Shown: one piece after another, positions 44,725 through 54,134 of the stretch
Layout of the letters: every line of letters begins with the position of its first letter
Position numbering within the stretch: the stretch's first letter is position 1
From: DATAWK01 sp036267255
GTDB lineage: Bacteria > Acidobacteriota > Terriglobia > Terriglobales > Acidobacteriaceae
Direction of reading: 5' to 3'
DNA: 64,000 nucleotides
Assembly (NCBI GenBank): GCA_036267255.1
Contig: DATAWK010000027.1
Coordinates: forward strand, 180,704-244,703
Program-made: the position numbers and the translations under genes
Notes under the pieces: model-generated
The model's database searches: none
The model's input: the letters and a program-made list of their open reading frames with translations, nothing else
Told to the model about the DNA's origin: nothing

Positions 44725-47700
44725 CTAAATTGCTTCTCCCAGTGATGCCTGCAGCGTGTCATGGTGCCCGCCCTTCATCCGCAGGCGCAAGCGGTCCAGG
44801 TACAAATAGATCACCGGGGTTGTATACAGCGTCAGCATCTGGCTGACGATCAAGCCACCGACAATCGTAATGCCTAACGGCCGGCGCAGTTCCGATCCGG
44901 TGCCCGTGCCAAAAGCCAATGGCAGTGCGCCAAAAAGTGCCGCCATTGTGGTCATCAGAATTGGACGAAAACGGAGCATGCAGGCTTCAAAAATCGCGTC
45001 GGAAGTGCTCATTCCTCCCTCACGCTCTGCCACCAAAGCAAAATCGATCATCATAATTGCATTCTTCTTTACGATGCCGATGAGGAGCACAATGCCAATG
45101 ATTGAAATCACATTGAGATCGATCTTGAAAAGCATCAAGGCCAACATAGCGCCAACGCTCGCCGAAGGCAGCGTCGAGATGATCGTCAGGGGATGTACGA
45201 GGCTCTCGTAAAGAATACCGAGAACGATATACACGGCCAACAGTGCCGTAGCAACCAGGATAGGTTCCGTGCTCAGAGATTGCTGATAGGCCTGTAGCGT
45301 GCCGGCGAAGAAGCCACGAATCGTCGACGGTGTGCCCAGTCGTTGTTGCATCTGGTCAATCAGACGAGTGGCATCGCTTAGAGACATTCCCGGGGCCAGA
45401 TTGAAGGAAACTGTTACCGAGGGGAACAAGCCTGTGTGATTTACCTGCAAGGGCATGGAGCCGGTTTGCGCTTTGGAAACCGCGTTCAGCGGTACGACAC
45501 CATTCGTCGATGCAGATGGATAGAGATAGTTGAGCCCCTCAGGGGATTGCCAATACTGGGGCGCCACTTCCAGCACCACATAATATTGGTTCAACTGCGT
45601 ATAGATAATCGAGACCTCGGACTGCCCAAATGCGTCGTAGAGAGATGAGTCCAGCGATTGCGAGGTGAGGCCGAGCCTGGCTGCCGTGGTGCGATCGTAG
45701 GTCAACATTTCTTCCAGGCCGCCATTTTGCTGGTCGGTGTTCACATCCTGAAATCCCGGAAGCTTCTTCATACTTGCCAGCAGAATGGGACCCCACTTGG
45801 ATAGATCCTGTACATTGTCCGCCTGCAATGTGTATTGGTAGAGCGCCGCGCTCGACCGGCCGCCGATGCGCAGGTCTTGTGCAGCCTGTAGAAACGCCGA
45901 GGCCACGGGAAGTCGATTCAACTTCGGTCGCAGGCGGTTGATGATCTGTGCCGCACTGACTTTACGTACATTGAGCGGCTTGAGAGCGATGTAGATAAAG
46001 CCGTGATTGCTGGCCCCGTTGCCCCCGGTGTAGGCATTGACATTTGCTACCGCCGGGTCTGCCTTGATGACATTCACCAGCTGCTTGATGGAGTTATCCA
46101 TCACTGGAAAGGATGCATCCTGCGGCCCCTGTACGCTTCCCACAATCGATCCCGTATCCTGCTGTGGGAAAAATCCCTTGGGTATTTTGACAATCACGAT
46201 CACATTGAGAGCGATGATCAAAAGAAGCACGATCAGCATCAAGCCAGAGTTATCCAGGACCCAGATGAGGGAATGCCGATAGGTTGCCAGCATCCAGTCG
46301 AAGAATTTTTCGCTTATCTGGTACATCTTTCCGTGCTTCTCACCTTTGTGCTGTTTTAAAAGATGCGCGCACATCATGGGAGTGGTGGTCAACGAAACAA
46401 GCATTGAAATAACAATGGCGGTTGCCAGAGTCACGGCGAACTCGCGGAAGAGCCGGCCCACAATGCCACCCATCAATAAAATGGGGATAAAAACAGCAAT
46501 CAGCGACATGCTGATGGTGAAGATAGTGGGTCCTATCTCTTGCGCTCCTAGCAACGCAGCAGCCATGGGCTCCATCCCTTGCTCCAGATGGCGTGAAATA
46601 TTTTCCATCACTACGATGGCGTCATCCACAACAAACCCGGTCGATATAGTCAGAGCCATCAGCGAGAGATTGTCCAGGCTATAGCCGAACAGATACATAA
46701 CTGCGAAAGTGCCAATGAGCGATACCGGAACGGCGACACTGGGAATAAGAGTAGCGCGACCATTGCGCAGAAAGAGAAAGACGACCAGGATCACCAGAAG
46801 GACAGAGATGATCAGCGTTTGTTCGACGTTATTTACCGAGGCGCGGATAGTTGTCGTGCGATCCAACACAATGGTTGTTTTTATTCCCTGAGGGATCACT
46901 GCCTGCAGGAACGGTAGCTGGCTCCGAATAAGATCGTTGGTCTGGATAATATTGGCGCCCGGCTGGCGGAAGATGATGACAGTTACGGAAGGAATGCCAT
47001 TCAGATATCCGGCATTGCGGATGTTTTGCGCTGAATCTGTGACCTGGGCAACATCGGACAAGCGGACAGCCACGCCGTTGTGATAGCCAACAATCAACGG
47101 TTTGTACTGATTTGCCTTTGAGATCTGATCATTATCGAGAATGTCCGCTGTCACCATGCCATTGGAGAGCTGGCCTCGCGCCATATCAGAATTCTGCAAG
47201 GTCAACATGGATCGAATATTTGCCAGTGTGAGTCCGTAGCTATTGAGTTGCGCGGGGTTCACATCGACTCGCACCGAAGGCAAGGACGCTCCACCGACTA
47301 CGACCTGTCCCACTCCCTGGATCTGGGAGAGCTTCTGCATCATGACGGTAGAAGCCTCGTCATACAATGTTTGCCGATCGTATTTGTCCGAGGTAAGACC
47401 GAGAATCATGATGGGCGCGTCTGCTGGGTTTGTTTTGCGATAGCTCGGGTTCGCCGGCAAGTTTGCTGGCAGATAGGTCCGCGCTGCGTTGATGGCAGCC
47501 TCCACATCGCGCGCTGCGCCATCGATGTTCCGGCTTAAATCAAATTGCAGCGTGATACTGGTAGACCCCAACGAACTCGATGAAGTCATCTCAGTGACGC
47601 CAGCAATATGGCCAAGCTGCCGCTCCAGAGGCGTTGCGATGGAGGATGCCATGATGTCGGCGCTCGCGCCCGGCAAGCTGGCTGAGACGGAGATGGTAGG

Positions 47701-47826
47701 AAAGTCCACCTGTGGCAACGGAGAAACCGGCAGCACATTGAAGGCGATCGCACCGGCAATCGCAACGGCTGCCGTCAGCAGGGTGGTGGCCACGGGTCGC
47801 CGGATGAACGGTGCGGAGATATTCAT
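44725..47826 (-). CDS. RND efflux permease, MdtC-like (HAE1 family)
   Basis: Inner-membrane proton-driven multidrug exporter subunit of 1033 residues. It has twelve predicted transmembrane helices and two large periplasmic loops, beginning MNISAPFIRRPVATTLLTAA. GFVVDDAIVVMENISRH carries the paired aspartates of the proton relay, and LIGIVKKNAIMMIDFA is the second-half counterpart. ATGA overlap with the preceding permease gene. Two different HAE1 permeases in tandem after one adaptor is the MdtABC arrangement, in which both subunits join one heterotrimer. Likely substrates are bile-salt-like or aromatic amphiphiles, plant phenolics or antibiotics (inference). Confidence 0.93.
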   Translation of the reverse strand: MNISAPFIRRPVATTLLTAAVAIAGAIAFNVLPVSPLPQVDFPTISVSASLPGASADIMASSIATPLERQLGHIAGVTEMTSSSSLGSTSITLQFDLSRNIDGAARDVEAAINAARTYLPANLPANPSYRKTNPADAPIMILGLTSDKYDRQTLYDEASTVMMQKLSQIQGVGQVVVGGASLPSVRVDVNPAQLNSYGLTLANIRSMLTLQNSDMARGQLSNGMVTADILDNDQISKANQYKPLIVGYHNGVAVRLSDVAQVTDSAQNIRNAGYLNGIPSVTVIIFRQPGANIIQTNDLIRSQLPFLQAVIPQGIKTTIVLDRTTTIRASVNNVEQTLIISVLLVILVVFLFLRNGRATLIPSVAVPVSLIGTFAVMYLFGYSLDNLSLMALTISTGFVVDDAIVVMENISRHLEQGMEPMAAALLGAQEIGPTIFTISMSLIAVFIPILLMGGIVGRLFREFAVTLATAIVISMLVSLTTTPMMCAHLLKQHKGEKHGKMYQISEKFFDWMLATYRHSLIWVLDNSGLMLIVLLLIIALNVIVIVKIPKGFFPQQDTGSIVGSVQGPQDASFPVMDNSIKQLVNVIKADPAVANVNAYTGGNGASNHGFIYIALKPLNVRKVSAAQIINRLRPKLNRLPVASAFLQAAQDLRIGGRSSAALYQYTLQADNVQDLSKWGPILLASMKKLPGFQDVNTDQQNGGLEEMLTYDRTTAARLGLTSQSLDSSLYDAFGQSEVSIIYTQLNQYYVVLEVAPQYWQSPEGLNYLYPSASTNGVVPLNAVSKAQTGSMPLQVNHTGLFPSVTVSFNLAPGMSLSDATRLIDQMQQRLGTPSTIRGFFAGTLQAYQQSLSTEPILVATALLAVYIVLGILYESLVHPLTIISTLPSASVGAMLALMLFKIDLNVISIIGIVLLIGIVKKNAIMMIDFALVAEREGGMSTSDAIFEACMLRFRPILMTTMAALFGALPLAFGTGTGSELRRPLGITIVGGLIVSQMLTLYTTPVIYLYLDRLRLRMKGGHHDTLQASLGEAI

Positions 47827-50800
47827 GGCTGCTCTGCCAAGTGCGGCTCATTGCCGCTCTGCGATGTTTTGCGTGAGCGCAAAAATCTACGTTCCAGATT
47901 ATCGAAGAAGATGTATATCACGGGCGTGGTGTAGAGCGTGAGCACCTGACTCAACAGGAGACCGCCTACCATGGCAATGCCCAAGGGCCGACGGATCTCC
48001 GAACCCATGCCACTTCCGAATGCCAGCGGAATACCCGCTAGCAGCGCTGCCATCGTGGTCATCATGATCGGACGAAACCGCAACAGACATGCTTCGTAGA
48101 TGGCATCGGTCGCATTCTTGCCATGTTGCCGTTCCCCTTCCAGGGCAAAGTCGACCATCATAATGCCATTCTTTTTCACAATGCCAATCAGCAGGATGAT
48201 GCCGATGATGGCTACCACGCTTAAATCCTGGTGAAACAGGATCAGCGACAGCAGCGCTCCTACTCCCGCAGAGGGCAGAGTCGAGAGAATGGTGATTGGA
48301 TGGATGAAGCTTTCATAGAGCACGCCAAGTACGATGTATACCGCCACTAGCGCAGCAAGAATCAGGAGTGCCTCATTCGATAGAGAACTTTGGAATGCCG
48401 CCGCTGTACCCTGAAAGGCCCCTTGCACTGTCGGCGGCATTTTGAGATTCTTCTGCACTTTATCAATGGCCGTAATGGCACTCCCCAGCGCAGCGTTTGA
48501 CGCCAAATTGAAGGAAATAGTGACCGATGGAAACTGACCTTGATGATTGATAGAAAGAGCTTCTGTGCCAGTGGTGAAGTGGGCAAATGCACTCAGCGGT
48601 ACGGCATTGCTCAAAGTGGTGCTTGAGGTTGTATTCGGCGAACTCGATCCGGAGGAACTGGTGGACTTCACGGTTAAGACATTTGTAGGCGGAGTCAGGA
48701 TGCCGGAAGATGGCGTGTAGAGAACGCCGGTTGTGGTTGCATTGGAACCGGCGGACGCCGAGGAAGACGACGAGAACGATGCAGAAGCGCCTGCGCCGGA
48801 GGCACCTGAGGATGCATTGGCTTGTACGTAGATCTTGCTCAGCTTGTTCGGATCGGTTTGAAATTGTGGCTGGGCTTCCAGGATTACGTGATACTGGTTC
48901 AGCTGCGTGTACATGGTGTTGATCTGTCGCTGACCGAAATTATCGTAGAGCGTGTTATCGATCGTTTCGGGAGCGATGCCCAATCGCGATGCCGTAACCC
49001 GGTCAATGGCGAGTGTCGTAGCCAGACCGCCGGTCTGCTGATCGGTTGCCACATCCTCCAGCTCCGGCAACTGTTTCAGCTTGTCGACGAACCGGTTGGT
49101 CCAGAGATTTAGTTCATCCACATCCGGATCTTCCAGCGTGTACTGATACTGGGTGCGACTCACCCGGTCATCTACCGTAATATTTTGCACCGGCTGCATG
49201 TACAGCGTGATGCCTTGCACTTTTTTCAGGCTCGATGTCAGCCGGCGAATCACATCGGATGCGCTCAGACTACGCTGCGACAGAGGCTTCAGGTTGATAG
49301 ACATGCGGCCACTGTTCAGCGTTGTATTGGTTCCATCGGCGCCGATAAAGGAGGAGAGGCTCTCGACCGCCGGGTCCTGGAGAACCACCTTCGCCAACTC
49401 CTGCTGCTTTTTTTCCATCGCCGTGAAGGAGATGCTTTGCGCTGCCTGCGAAATCCCCTGGATTACCCCAGTATCCTGCACCGGGAAGAATCCCTTGGGG
49501 ATAATGATGTAGAGAATCACGGTGAGTACAAGTGTGCCGAACGCAACCAGCAAGGTGATCGTCTGGTAGCGGAGAACGGTTTTGAGTGTCCGGCCGTAGA
49601 ACGCAATCATGCGTTCGAAAACCCGCTCTGATGCCTGATAGAAGCGTCCTTGTTTGTCCTTGTCGGTGTGCCGCAGAATGCGGGCACTCATCATTGGCGT
49701 CAAAGTAAGTGACACCACGGCGGAGATCACAATGGTGACAGCCAGCGTAACCGCAAACTCGCGGAATAGGCGGCCGATTACGCCTCCCATGAACAGCAGC
49801 GGGATAAGCACTGCGACCAGTGAGACCGTAAGAGAAAGGATGGTAAAGCCGATTTGCTCGGCTCCTTTGAGCGCTGCTTGCATCGGCGGGTCGCCTTCTT
49901 CGATGAAGCGCGAGATGTTTTCGATCATCACGATGGCATCGTCCACCACAAATCCTGTGGAGATGGTCAGGGCCATCAGGGAAAGATTATCCAGGCTATA
50001 ACCGAGGGCATACATGGCGGCAAAAGTGCCGATGATCGACAGAGGTACGGCGACGCTCGGAATGATCGTCGCATACAAGTTGCGTAGGAAAAGAAAGATC
50101 ACCAGAACGACCAGCACAATCGTCAGCATCAACTCAAATTCGACGTCAGAGACGGAGGCCTTAATATCGGTCGTCAAATCGGTGAGCGTGGTTACGTTAA
50201 TGCCAGCCGGCAAGTTCGCTTTGAGCTGCGGCATCAACTGCTGGATGCTCTTGACCACGTTGATGGTATTCGCGCCGGGTTGCCGCTGCACATTTACTAT
50301 GACCGCAGGCGTCTGATTCATCCATGCCGCCTGCTTCGTGTTCTCGACTCCATTGACCACATTCGCCACATTTTTCAGCAGTACGGGCGCGTTGTTTCGG
50401 TATGCTACCACGATGTCCTGGTAATCTCCGCTGGTCACCAATTGATCGTTGGCATCGATCTGATAATCTTTTTTGGGGCCGTCGAAATTACCTTTTGCCG
50501 CATTTACGCTGGCCTGGGTAAGGGCGGTGCGCAGGTCCTCCATGTCGATGCCATAGGATTCCAACTGGGCTGGGTTGGCCTGGATACGGACGGCAGGTTT
50601 TTGCCCACCGCTGATACTGACGAGTCCCACTCCGCTCAATTGAGAGATTTTTGGCGCCAGACGTGTATCTACCAAATCTTCCACCTGGGGGAGTGGCATT
50701 GAATCGGAAGTAATCGCCAGCGTGAGCACAGGCGCATCCGCCGGATTTGTCTTGTTGTAGATCGGTGGCGCCGGCAGGTCGGAAGGCAGATAACTCTGCG

Positions 50801-51143
50801 CCGCGTTGATGGCCGATTGCACTTCCTCTTCGGCGATATCGATCGATAGACTCAGGTTGAACTGCAGGACAATCACGGACGAAGCGCCGGAGCTGGTGGA
50901 CGTCATTTGGCTGAGACCTTGCATCTCGCCGAACTGGCGTTCCAGCGGTGCGGTCACCGTGGTTGCCATGACGTCCGGACTGGCTCCCGGATAGAAGGTA
51001 ACGACCTGAATTGTTGGATAATCGACCTCTGGCAGCGCAGAGATCGGGAGCTGCGTGTACGCAACGATGCCAACCAGCATGATAGCGGCCATCAGCAGTG
51101 CGGTTGCGATGGGACGTTGGATGAATGGGCGAGACGGATTCAC
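47823..51143 (-). CDS. RND efflux permease, MdtB-like, with Ser/Gly-rich insertion
   Basis: First of two tandem HAE1 permeases, 1106 residues, about 70 more than its partner. It begins MNPSRPFIQRPIATALLMAA; the proton-relay aspartates are in GFVVDDAIVMIENISRF and the second-half signature is LIGIVKKNGIMMVDFA. The extra length comes largely from a Ser/Gly/Ala/Thr-rich stretch at about residues 773-845 in the second periplasmic porter/docking region. The reading frame is uninterrupted there. Both ends overlap neighbours by four bases (ATGA), so adaptor and both permeases are translationally coupled. The insertion may affect docking to the adaptor or outer-membrane factor. Confidence 0.92.
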   Translation of the reverse strand: MNPSRPFIQRPIATALLMAAIMLVGIVAYTQLPISALPEVDYPTIQVVTFYPGASPDVMATTVTAPLERQFGEMQGLSQMTSTSSGASSVIVLQFNLSLSIDIAEEEVQSAINAAQSYLPSDLPAPPIYNKTNPADAPVLTLAITSDSMPLPQVEDLVDTRLAPKISQLSGVGLVSISGGQKPAVRIQANPAQLESYGIDMEDLRTALTQASVNAAKGNFDGPKKDYQIDANDQLVTSGDYQDIVVAYRNNAPVLLKNVANVVNGVENTKQAAWMNQTPAVIVNVQRQPGANTINVVKSIQQLMPQLKANLPAGINVTTLTDLTTDIKASVSDVEFELMLTIVLVVLVIFLFLRNLYATIIPSVAVPLSIIGTFAAMYALGYSLDNLSLMALTISTGFVVDDAIVMIENISRFIEEGDPPMQAALKGAEQIGFTILSLTVSLVAVLIPLLFMGGVIGRLFREFAVTLAVTIVISAVVSLTLTPMMSARILRHTDKDKQGRFYQASERVFERMIAFYGRTLKTVLRYQTITLLVAFGTLVLTVILYIIIPKGFFPVQDTGVIQGISQAAQSISFTAMEKKQQELAKVVLQDPAVESLSSFIGADGTNTTLNSGRMSINLKPLSQRSLSASDVIRRLTSSLKKVQGITLYMQPVQNITVDDRVSRTQYQYTLEDPDVDELNLWTNRFVDKLKQLPELEDVATDQQTGGLATTLAIDRVTASRLGIAPETIDNTLYDNFGQRQINTMYTQLNQYHVILEAQPQFQTDPNKLSKIYVQANASSGASGAGASASFSSSSSASAGSNATTTGVLYTPSSGILTPPTNVLTVKSTSSSGSSSPNTTSSTTLSNAVPLSAFAHFTTGTEALSINHQGQFPSVTISFNLASNAALGSAITAIDKVQKNLKMPPTVQGAFQGTAAAFQSSLSNEALLILAALVAVYIVLGVLYESFIHPITILSTLPSAGVGALLSLILFHQDLSVVAIIGIILLIGIVKKNGIMMVDFALEGERQHGKNATDAIYEACLLRFRPIMMTTMAALLAGIPLAFGSGMGSEIRRPLGIAMVGGLLLSQVLTLYTTPVIYIFFDNLERRFLRSRKTSQSGNEPHLAEQP
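48608..48827 (-). repeat. Low-complexity Ser/Gly/Ala/Thr-rich coding segment
   Basis: Two nearby runs inside the MdtB-like permease gene (ASSGASGAGASASFSSSSS and STSSSGSSSPNTTSSTTLS) separated by about 25 less biased residues. They are absent from the paralogous downstream permease at the same place. Codon choice is mixed, so it is not a simple trinucleotide repeat. Confidence 0.8.
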
Positions 51144-52375
51144 GGGGCGTTGGTCTCGCTTGTCGTGGATGCTGGCGGCGCTTTCGAGATTGCCACCTTC
51201 GCGTTGTTCTGCAGTTTTTCAAAGCTGCTGTTGGCTACAACGTCTCCCGGATTGATGCCTTGTACCTCGGTCATATCGGAGTCCGATACGCCAGGTTTGA
51301 TATCGCGAAGCTGGGCCGTGCCATTCTGAATCACATAGACATAGGAAGTGTCGCCATTCTGCTGGATAGCCGAAGACGGAATCAACGTTACGCCTTGCAG
51401 CGTCTCGACCAGCAGTTTGGTATTGACGAATAGATTGGGAAACAGCGCGTTATTTTTGTTATCGAAAATCGCCCGCAGTTTCAAGGTTCCTGTCGTCGTG
51501 TCGATCAGGTTATCAATCGTCTGTAATTGGCCAGTGGCAAGCTTCGTCTGGTTGTCGCGGTCATAAGCTGTCACCTGAAGCTTGTTTCCATGGTGCATCT
51601 GCGACGTGACCTGACCCACATTATCTTCCGCAATGGTAAAGACAACCGTGGTCGGTTGCAGTTGGGTAATGACCACCAGGGGTGTCGTGCTGTTGGCCTG
51701 CACCACGTTCCCGGGATCCACCAGCCGCAGGCCCACCCGACCGGAAATCGGTGCCGTCAGATGGCAAAAAGCAACTTGAATCTCGTCGTACTGCACTGTT
51801 CCCTGGTCCACCTTGACCGTGCCCTCATACTGCAGCACAAGCTTTGCCTGATCATCCAGCACCTGTTTGGCGATCGCATCGCGCGCCCACGCTGCCTGGT
51901 AGCGCGCCAGATCCATTTTGGCCTGGGCCAGCAGGTTGGTGTCCCGTTCCAATGCTCCTTGCGATTCCAGCAACTGAGCGCGATATGGGCGTGCATCGAT
52001 GTCAATCAGCGGATCGCCACGGTGCACTATTTGTCCTTCCCTGTAATGCACTTGGGATATCAACCCTGTTACCTGGGCGGTGATCGCGTCGGTATAAACC
52101 GGAGTGACTGTTCCGATGGCATTCAGATATACGCCGATGTTGCCCTTTTGCGCCGTGACGGTCGTCAGGGTGACCGGTCCGGTCATCGCATGTCTGCCGG
52201 AGGCGGCTTTTTGCGCTGCGTGATGGTGCAAAATCACCCAGAAAAGCACACCAAAAACGATCAATATCAGGATCCATACCAGTGCACGGACTCCTTTGGA
52301 GCGATGCGGTTCTGGATGGGACGAAGGCAGTTGGTGGTCGGGCCCGATATGCGAAGTCGAGGGTTTCTGTTCCAT
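51140..52375 (-). CDS. RND periplasmic adaptor protein, MdtA-like
   Basis: Membrane-fusion protein of 411 residues linking the two permeases to the outer-membrane channel. Start taken at the ATG at 52375 with a purine-rich AAGAAGAC before it; in-frame ATGs 15 and 39 bases upstream are alternatives. A single N-terminal membrane anchor (LVWILILIVFGVLFWVIL) follows a cytoplasmic Pro/Ser/His-rich tail. The mature part has the lipoyl/barrel-sandwich motif (ITAQVTGLISQVHYREGQIVHRGDPL core GLISQVHYREGQIVHRGDPL), a helical hairpin (LAQAKMDLARYQAAWARDAI) and beta-barrel sequence (LTAPISGRVGLRLVDPGNVV). ATGA overlap with the permease gene. First gene of the efflux operon; no regulator gene is adjacent. 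Confidence 0.92.
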   Translation of the reverse strand: MEQKPSTSHIGPDHQLPSSHPEPHRSKGVRALVWILILIVFGVLFWVILHHHAAQKAASGRHAMTGPVTLTTVTAQKGNIGVYLNAIGTVTPVYTDAITAQVTGLISQVHYREGQIVHRGDPLIDIDARPYRAQLLESQGALERDTNLLAQAKMDLARYQAAWARDAIAKQVLDDQAKLVLQYEGTVKVDQGTVQYDEIQVAFCHLTAPISGRVGLRLVDPGNVVQANSTTPLVVITQLQPTTVVFTIAEDNVGQVTSQMHHGNKLQVTAYDRDNQTKLATGQLQTIDNLIDTTTGTLKLRAIFDNKNNALFPNLFVNTKLLVETLQGVTLIPSSAIQQNGDTSYVYVIQNGTAQLRDIKPGVSDSDMTEVQGINPGDVVANSSFEKLQNNAKVAISKAPPASTTSETNAP

Positions 52376-52889
52376 TGTGTCTTCTTGCATTGGATAACCT
52401 GGTGTCCTATACAACTTTTTCCGTTGCTGAAGTCTGAAAGTGTACGGATATGCATGCGTTGATCTCTATGCAGAGGCTTCAATCGCAAGCTCTCTTACTG
52501 TCTTTGCTGTCAACTTTATCCAAAAGGCGCAACAAGGCATAGTCTGCAAATCATCATGTTTCATTGTAAAAATGCCGGCAAGGTAGCTTGGTGCAATCGC
52601 AAGAAAACATCCTCATTCTGAAAGCCATTGATCTCCAAGACTACACGTGGCAAGGTTTCTTTAAGTATCTGCAAATGTATGTGTTAAGTTTTCTAAGATG
52701 CGAGTTCCTCAAGTTTGGCGGCATCCCCCTACTGTAGTATTTCTGGACGTTTAGAGAACGAATAAAGTTGCCAGTACCTTGAAGAAAGGCCAGATTGAGC
52801 CTGCATCTCATATTCCCGCTGCAAGGTGAAAGGTGGGATGGTTGCCTCGTGCCGCAATATATTGTGCTCAAAAGGCGGCCCTCCATCCT
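52376..52889. other. Divergent intergenic region before the RND operon and the MFS gene
   Basis: 514 bp, AT-richer than its surroundings, with no open frame resembling a known protein. A TTGACA hexamer lies on the minus strand about 130 bases upstream of the adaptor gene but lacks a good -10 partner at standard spacing. No clear operator palindrome or terminator was seen. Confidence 0.5.
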
Positions 52890-54113
52890 ATGATGGATCA
52901 CCATACTCCCGGGCTTGATTCGGGGCGTGCCTGGATCGTCGTTTTTGCTGGTTTCGTGGGAGCCTTCGTCACGTTCGGGATCACCTATTGCTTTGGGGTT
53001 TTTCTTAAACCGATTGCGTTGGAATTTCACGTCAGCCATGTCGCCATGTCGGCGCTTTTTTCGACGATTACAGCTTTGTCGTTCTTTGCAGCACCGCTAA
53101 CGGGAAAGATGGCAGATCGCTATGGACCTCGTCCAGTTGTAGTCACCGGCGCTTTGCTGATTGGCAGCGGAATGGTTCTTGCAGCGCATGTGCACAGCTT
53201 TCCGCTTTTATTTCTAACATATGGAATTGGCCTCGGTGGGGCACTGGCCTGTACCTATATCCCTTCTATAGCAGCAGTAGGTGAATGGTTCAAGGTGCGC
53301 CGCGATGTCGCGCTTGGCATTGCCATCAGTGGCATCGGTTGCGGAACTCTGGTAGCGGCGCCGCTGTCGGCCTTGCTCATCGAACGCTACGGTTGGAGGA
53401 CGGCATTCGATATTTTCGGCTTGGGCGGCGCGGCTCTTCTGCTGCTCTGCGCGGGTTTGCTCATTCGGCCACCTGTAGTTGGCGAAAAGAAAAAAGTGGA
53501 CATTGCCAGCATGGTTCGAACCCGTGTCTTTGCAATCCAGTACATATCGTTATTGTTTGCGGGAGTTGCGGTCTATGTCTCGTTCGTCTTTCTACCGGCC
53601 TATGCGGGGGACATTGGCGCCAGTCGCGTGGCAGGAGCCGCGCTGGTGGGTTACATTGGTGCTGCCAGTGTTGTTGGCCGTCTAGGTCTCGATGCTCTGG
53701 CGCCGAGATTTGGCTTAATCCGGATGTATCAGGCTGCTTATCTGACCCTGGCGGTGAGCTTTGCTGTATGGCTGACAGCACACTCCTATGGAGTGCTCGT
53801 GGCATTTGTTTTGTTGATGGGAGTTGGCTATGGGGGAATCGCGGCGATGGCTCCAGCCGTGGCTGCATCCGCATTTGGCGTTGAAGGGCTAGGTGAGCTG
53901 CTGGGCATTCTCTTCACAGGATTTGGGGTTGCATGTCTCGTGGGTCCGCCGATTGCAGGAGCGCTGGTAGATCGCTTCCACGACTACAAGTGGCCGGTCT
54001 TCGTGGCAGCGGGTGCCTCCGTGCTGAGTTTATTCTTTGTGGCTCTCCTGCGAAGACAGGAAGATACAGGGAGAGGACCGCTGGAGCGCTCCTCTGGGGC
54101 GGAACATGGGTGA
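52890..54113 (+). CDS. MFS transporter, monocarboxylate/oxalate-formate type
   Basis: Inner-membrane carrier of 407 residues with twelve predicted transmembrane helices, closest in style to the OFA and monocarboxylate porter groups (AWIVVFAGFVGAFVTFGITYCFGVFL core GAFVTFGITYCFGVF). The loop 2-3 motif is TGKMADRYGPRPVVV, and GYGGIAAMAPAVAASAFG sits in a late helix. The ATG at 52890 (another at 52893) is preferred to the upstream frame extension, because a plain cytoplasmic tail leads directly to helix 1. It probably moves a small organic acid. It is convergent with the second receptor gene, 21 bp away. Substrate is not deducible. Confidence 0.88.
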   Translation: MMDHHTPGLDSGRAWIVVFAGFVGAFVTFGITYCFGVFLKPIALEFHVSHVAMSALFSTITALSFFAAPLTGKMADRYGPRPVVVTGALLIGSGMVLAAHVHSFPLLFLTYGIGLGGALACTYIPSIAAVGEWFKVRRDVALGIAISGIGCGTLVAAPLSALLIERYGWRTAFDIFGLGGAALLLLCAGLLIRPPVVGEKKKVDIASMVRTRVFAIQYISLLFAGVAVYVSFVFLPAYAGDIGASRVAGAALVGYIGAASVVGRLGLDALAPRFGLIRMYQAAYLTLAVSFAVWLTAHSYGVLVAFVLLMGVGYGGIAAMAPAVAASAFGVEGLGELLGILFTGFGVACLVGPPIAGALVDRFHDYKWPVFVAAGASVLSLFFVALLRRQEDTGRGPLERSSGAEHG

Positions 54114-54134
54114 TCTTTTCGGGTTTGCTGCCGT

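Noticed and set aside
48608..48827. A frameshift or assembly error in the RND permease
   Set aside because: The frame stays open and resumes normal family sequence on both sides; the segment is simply Ser/Gly-rich.
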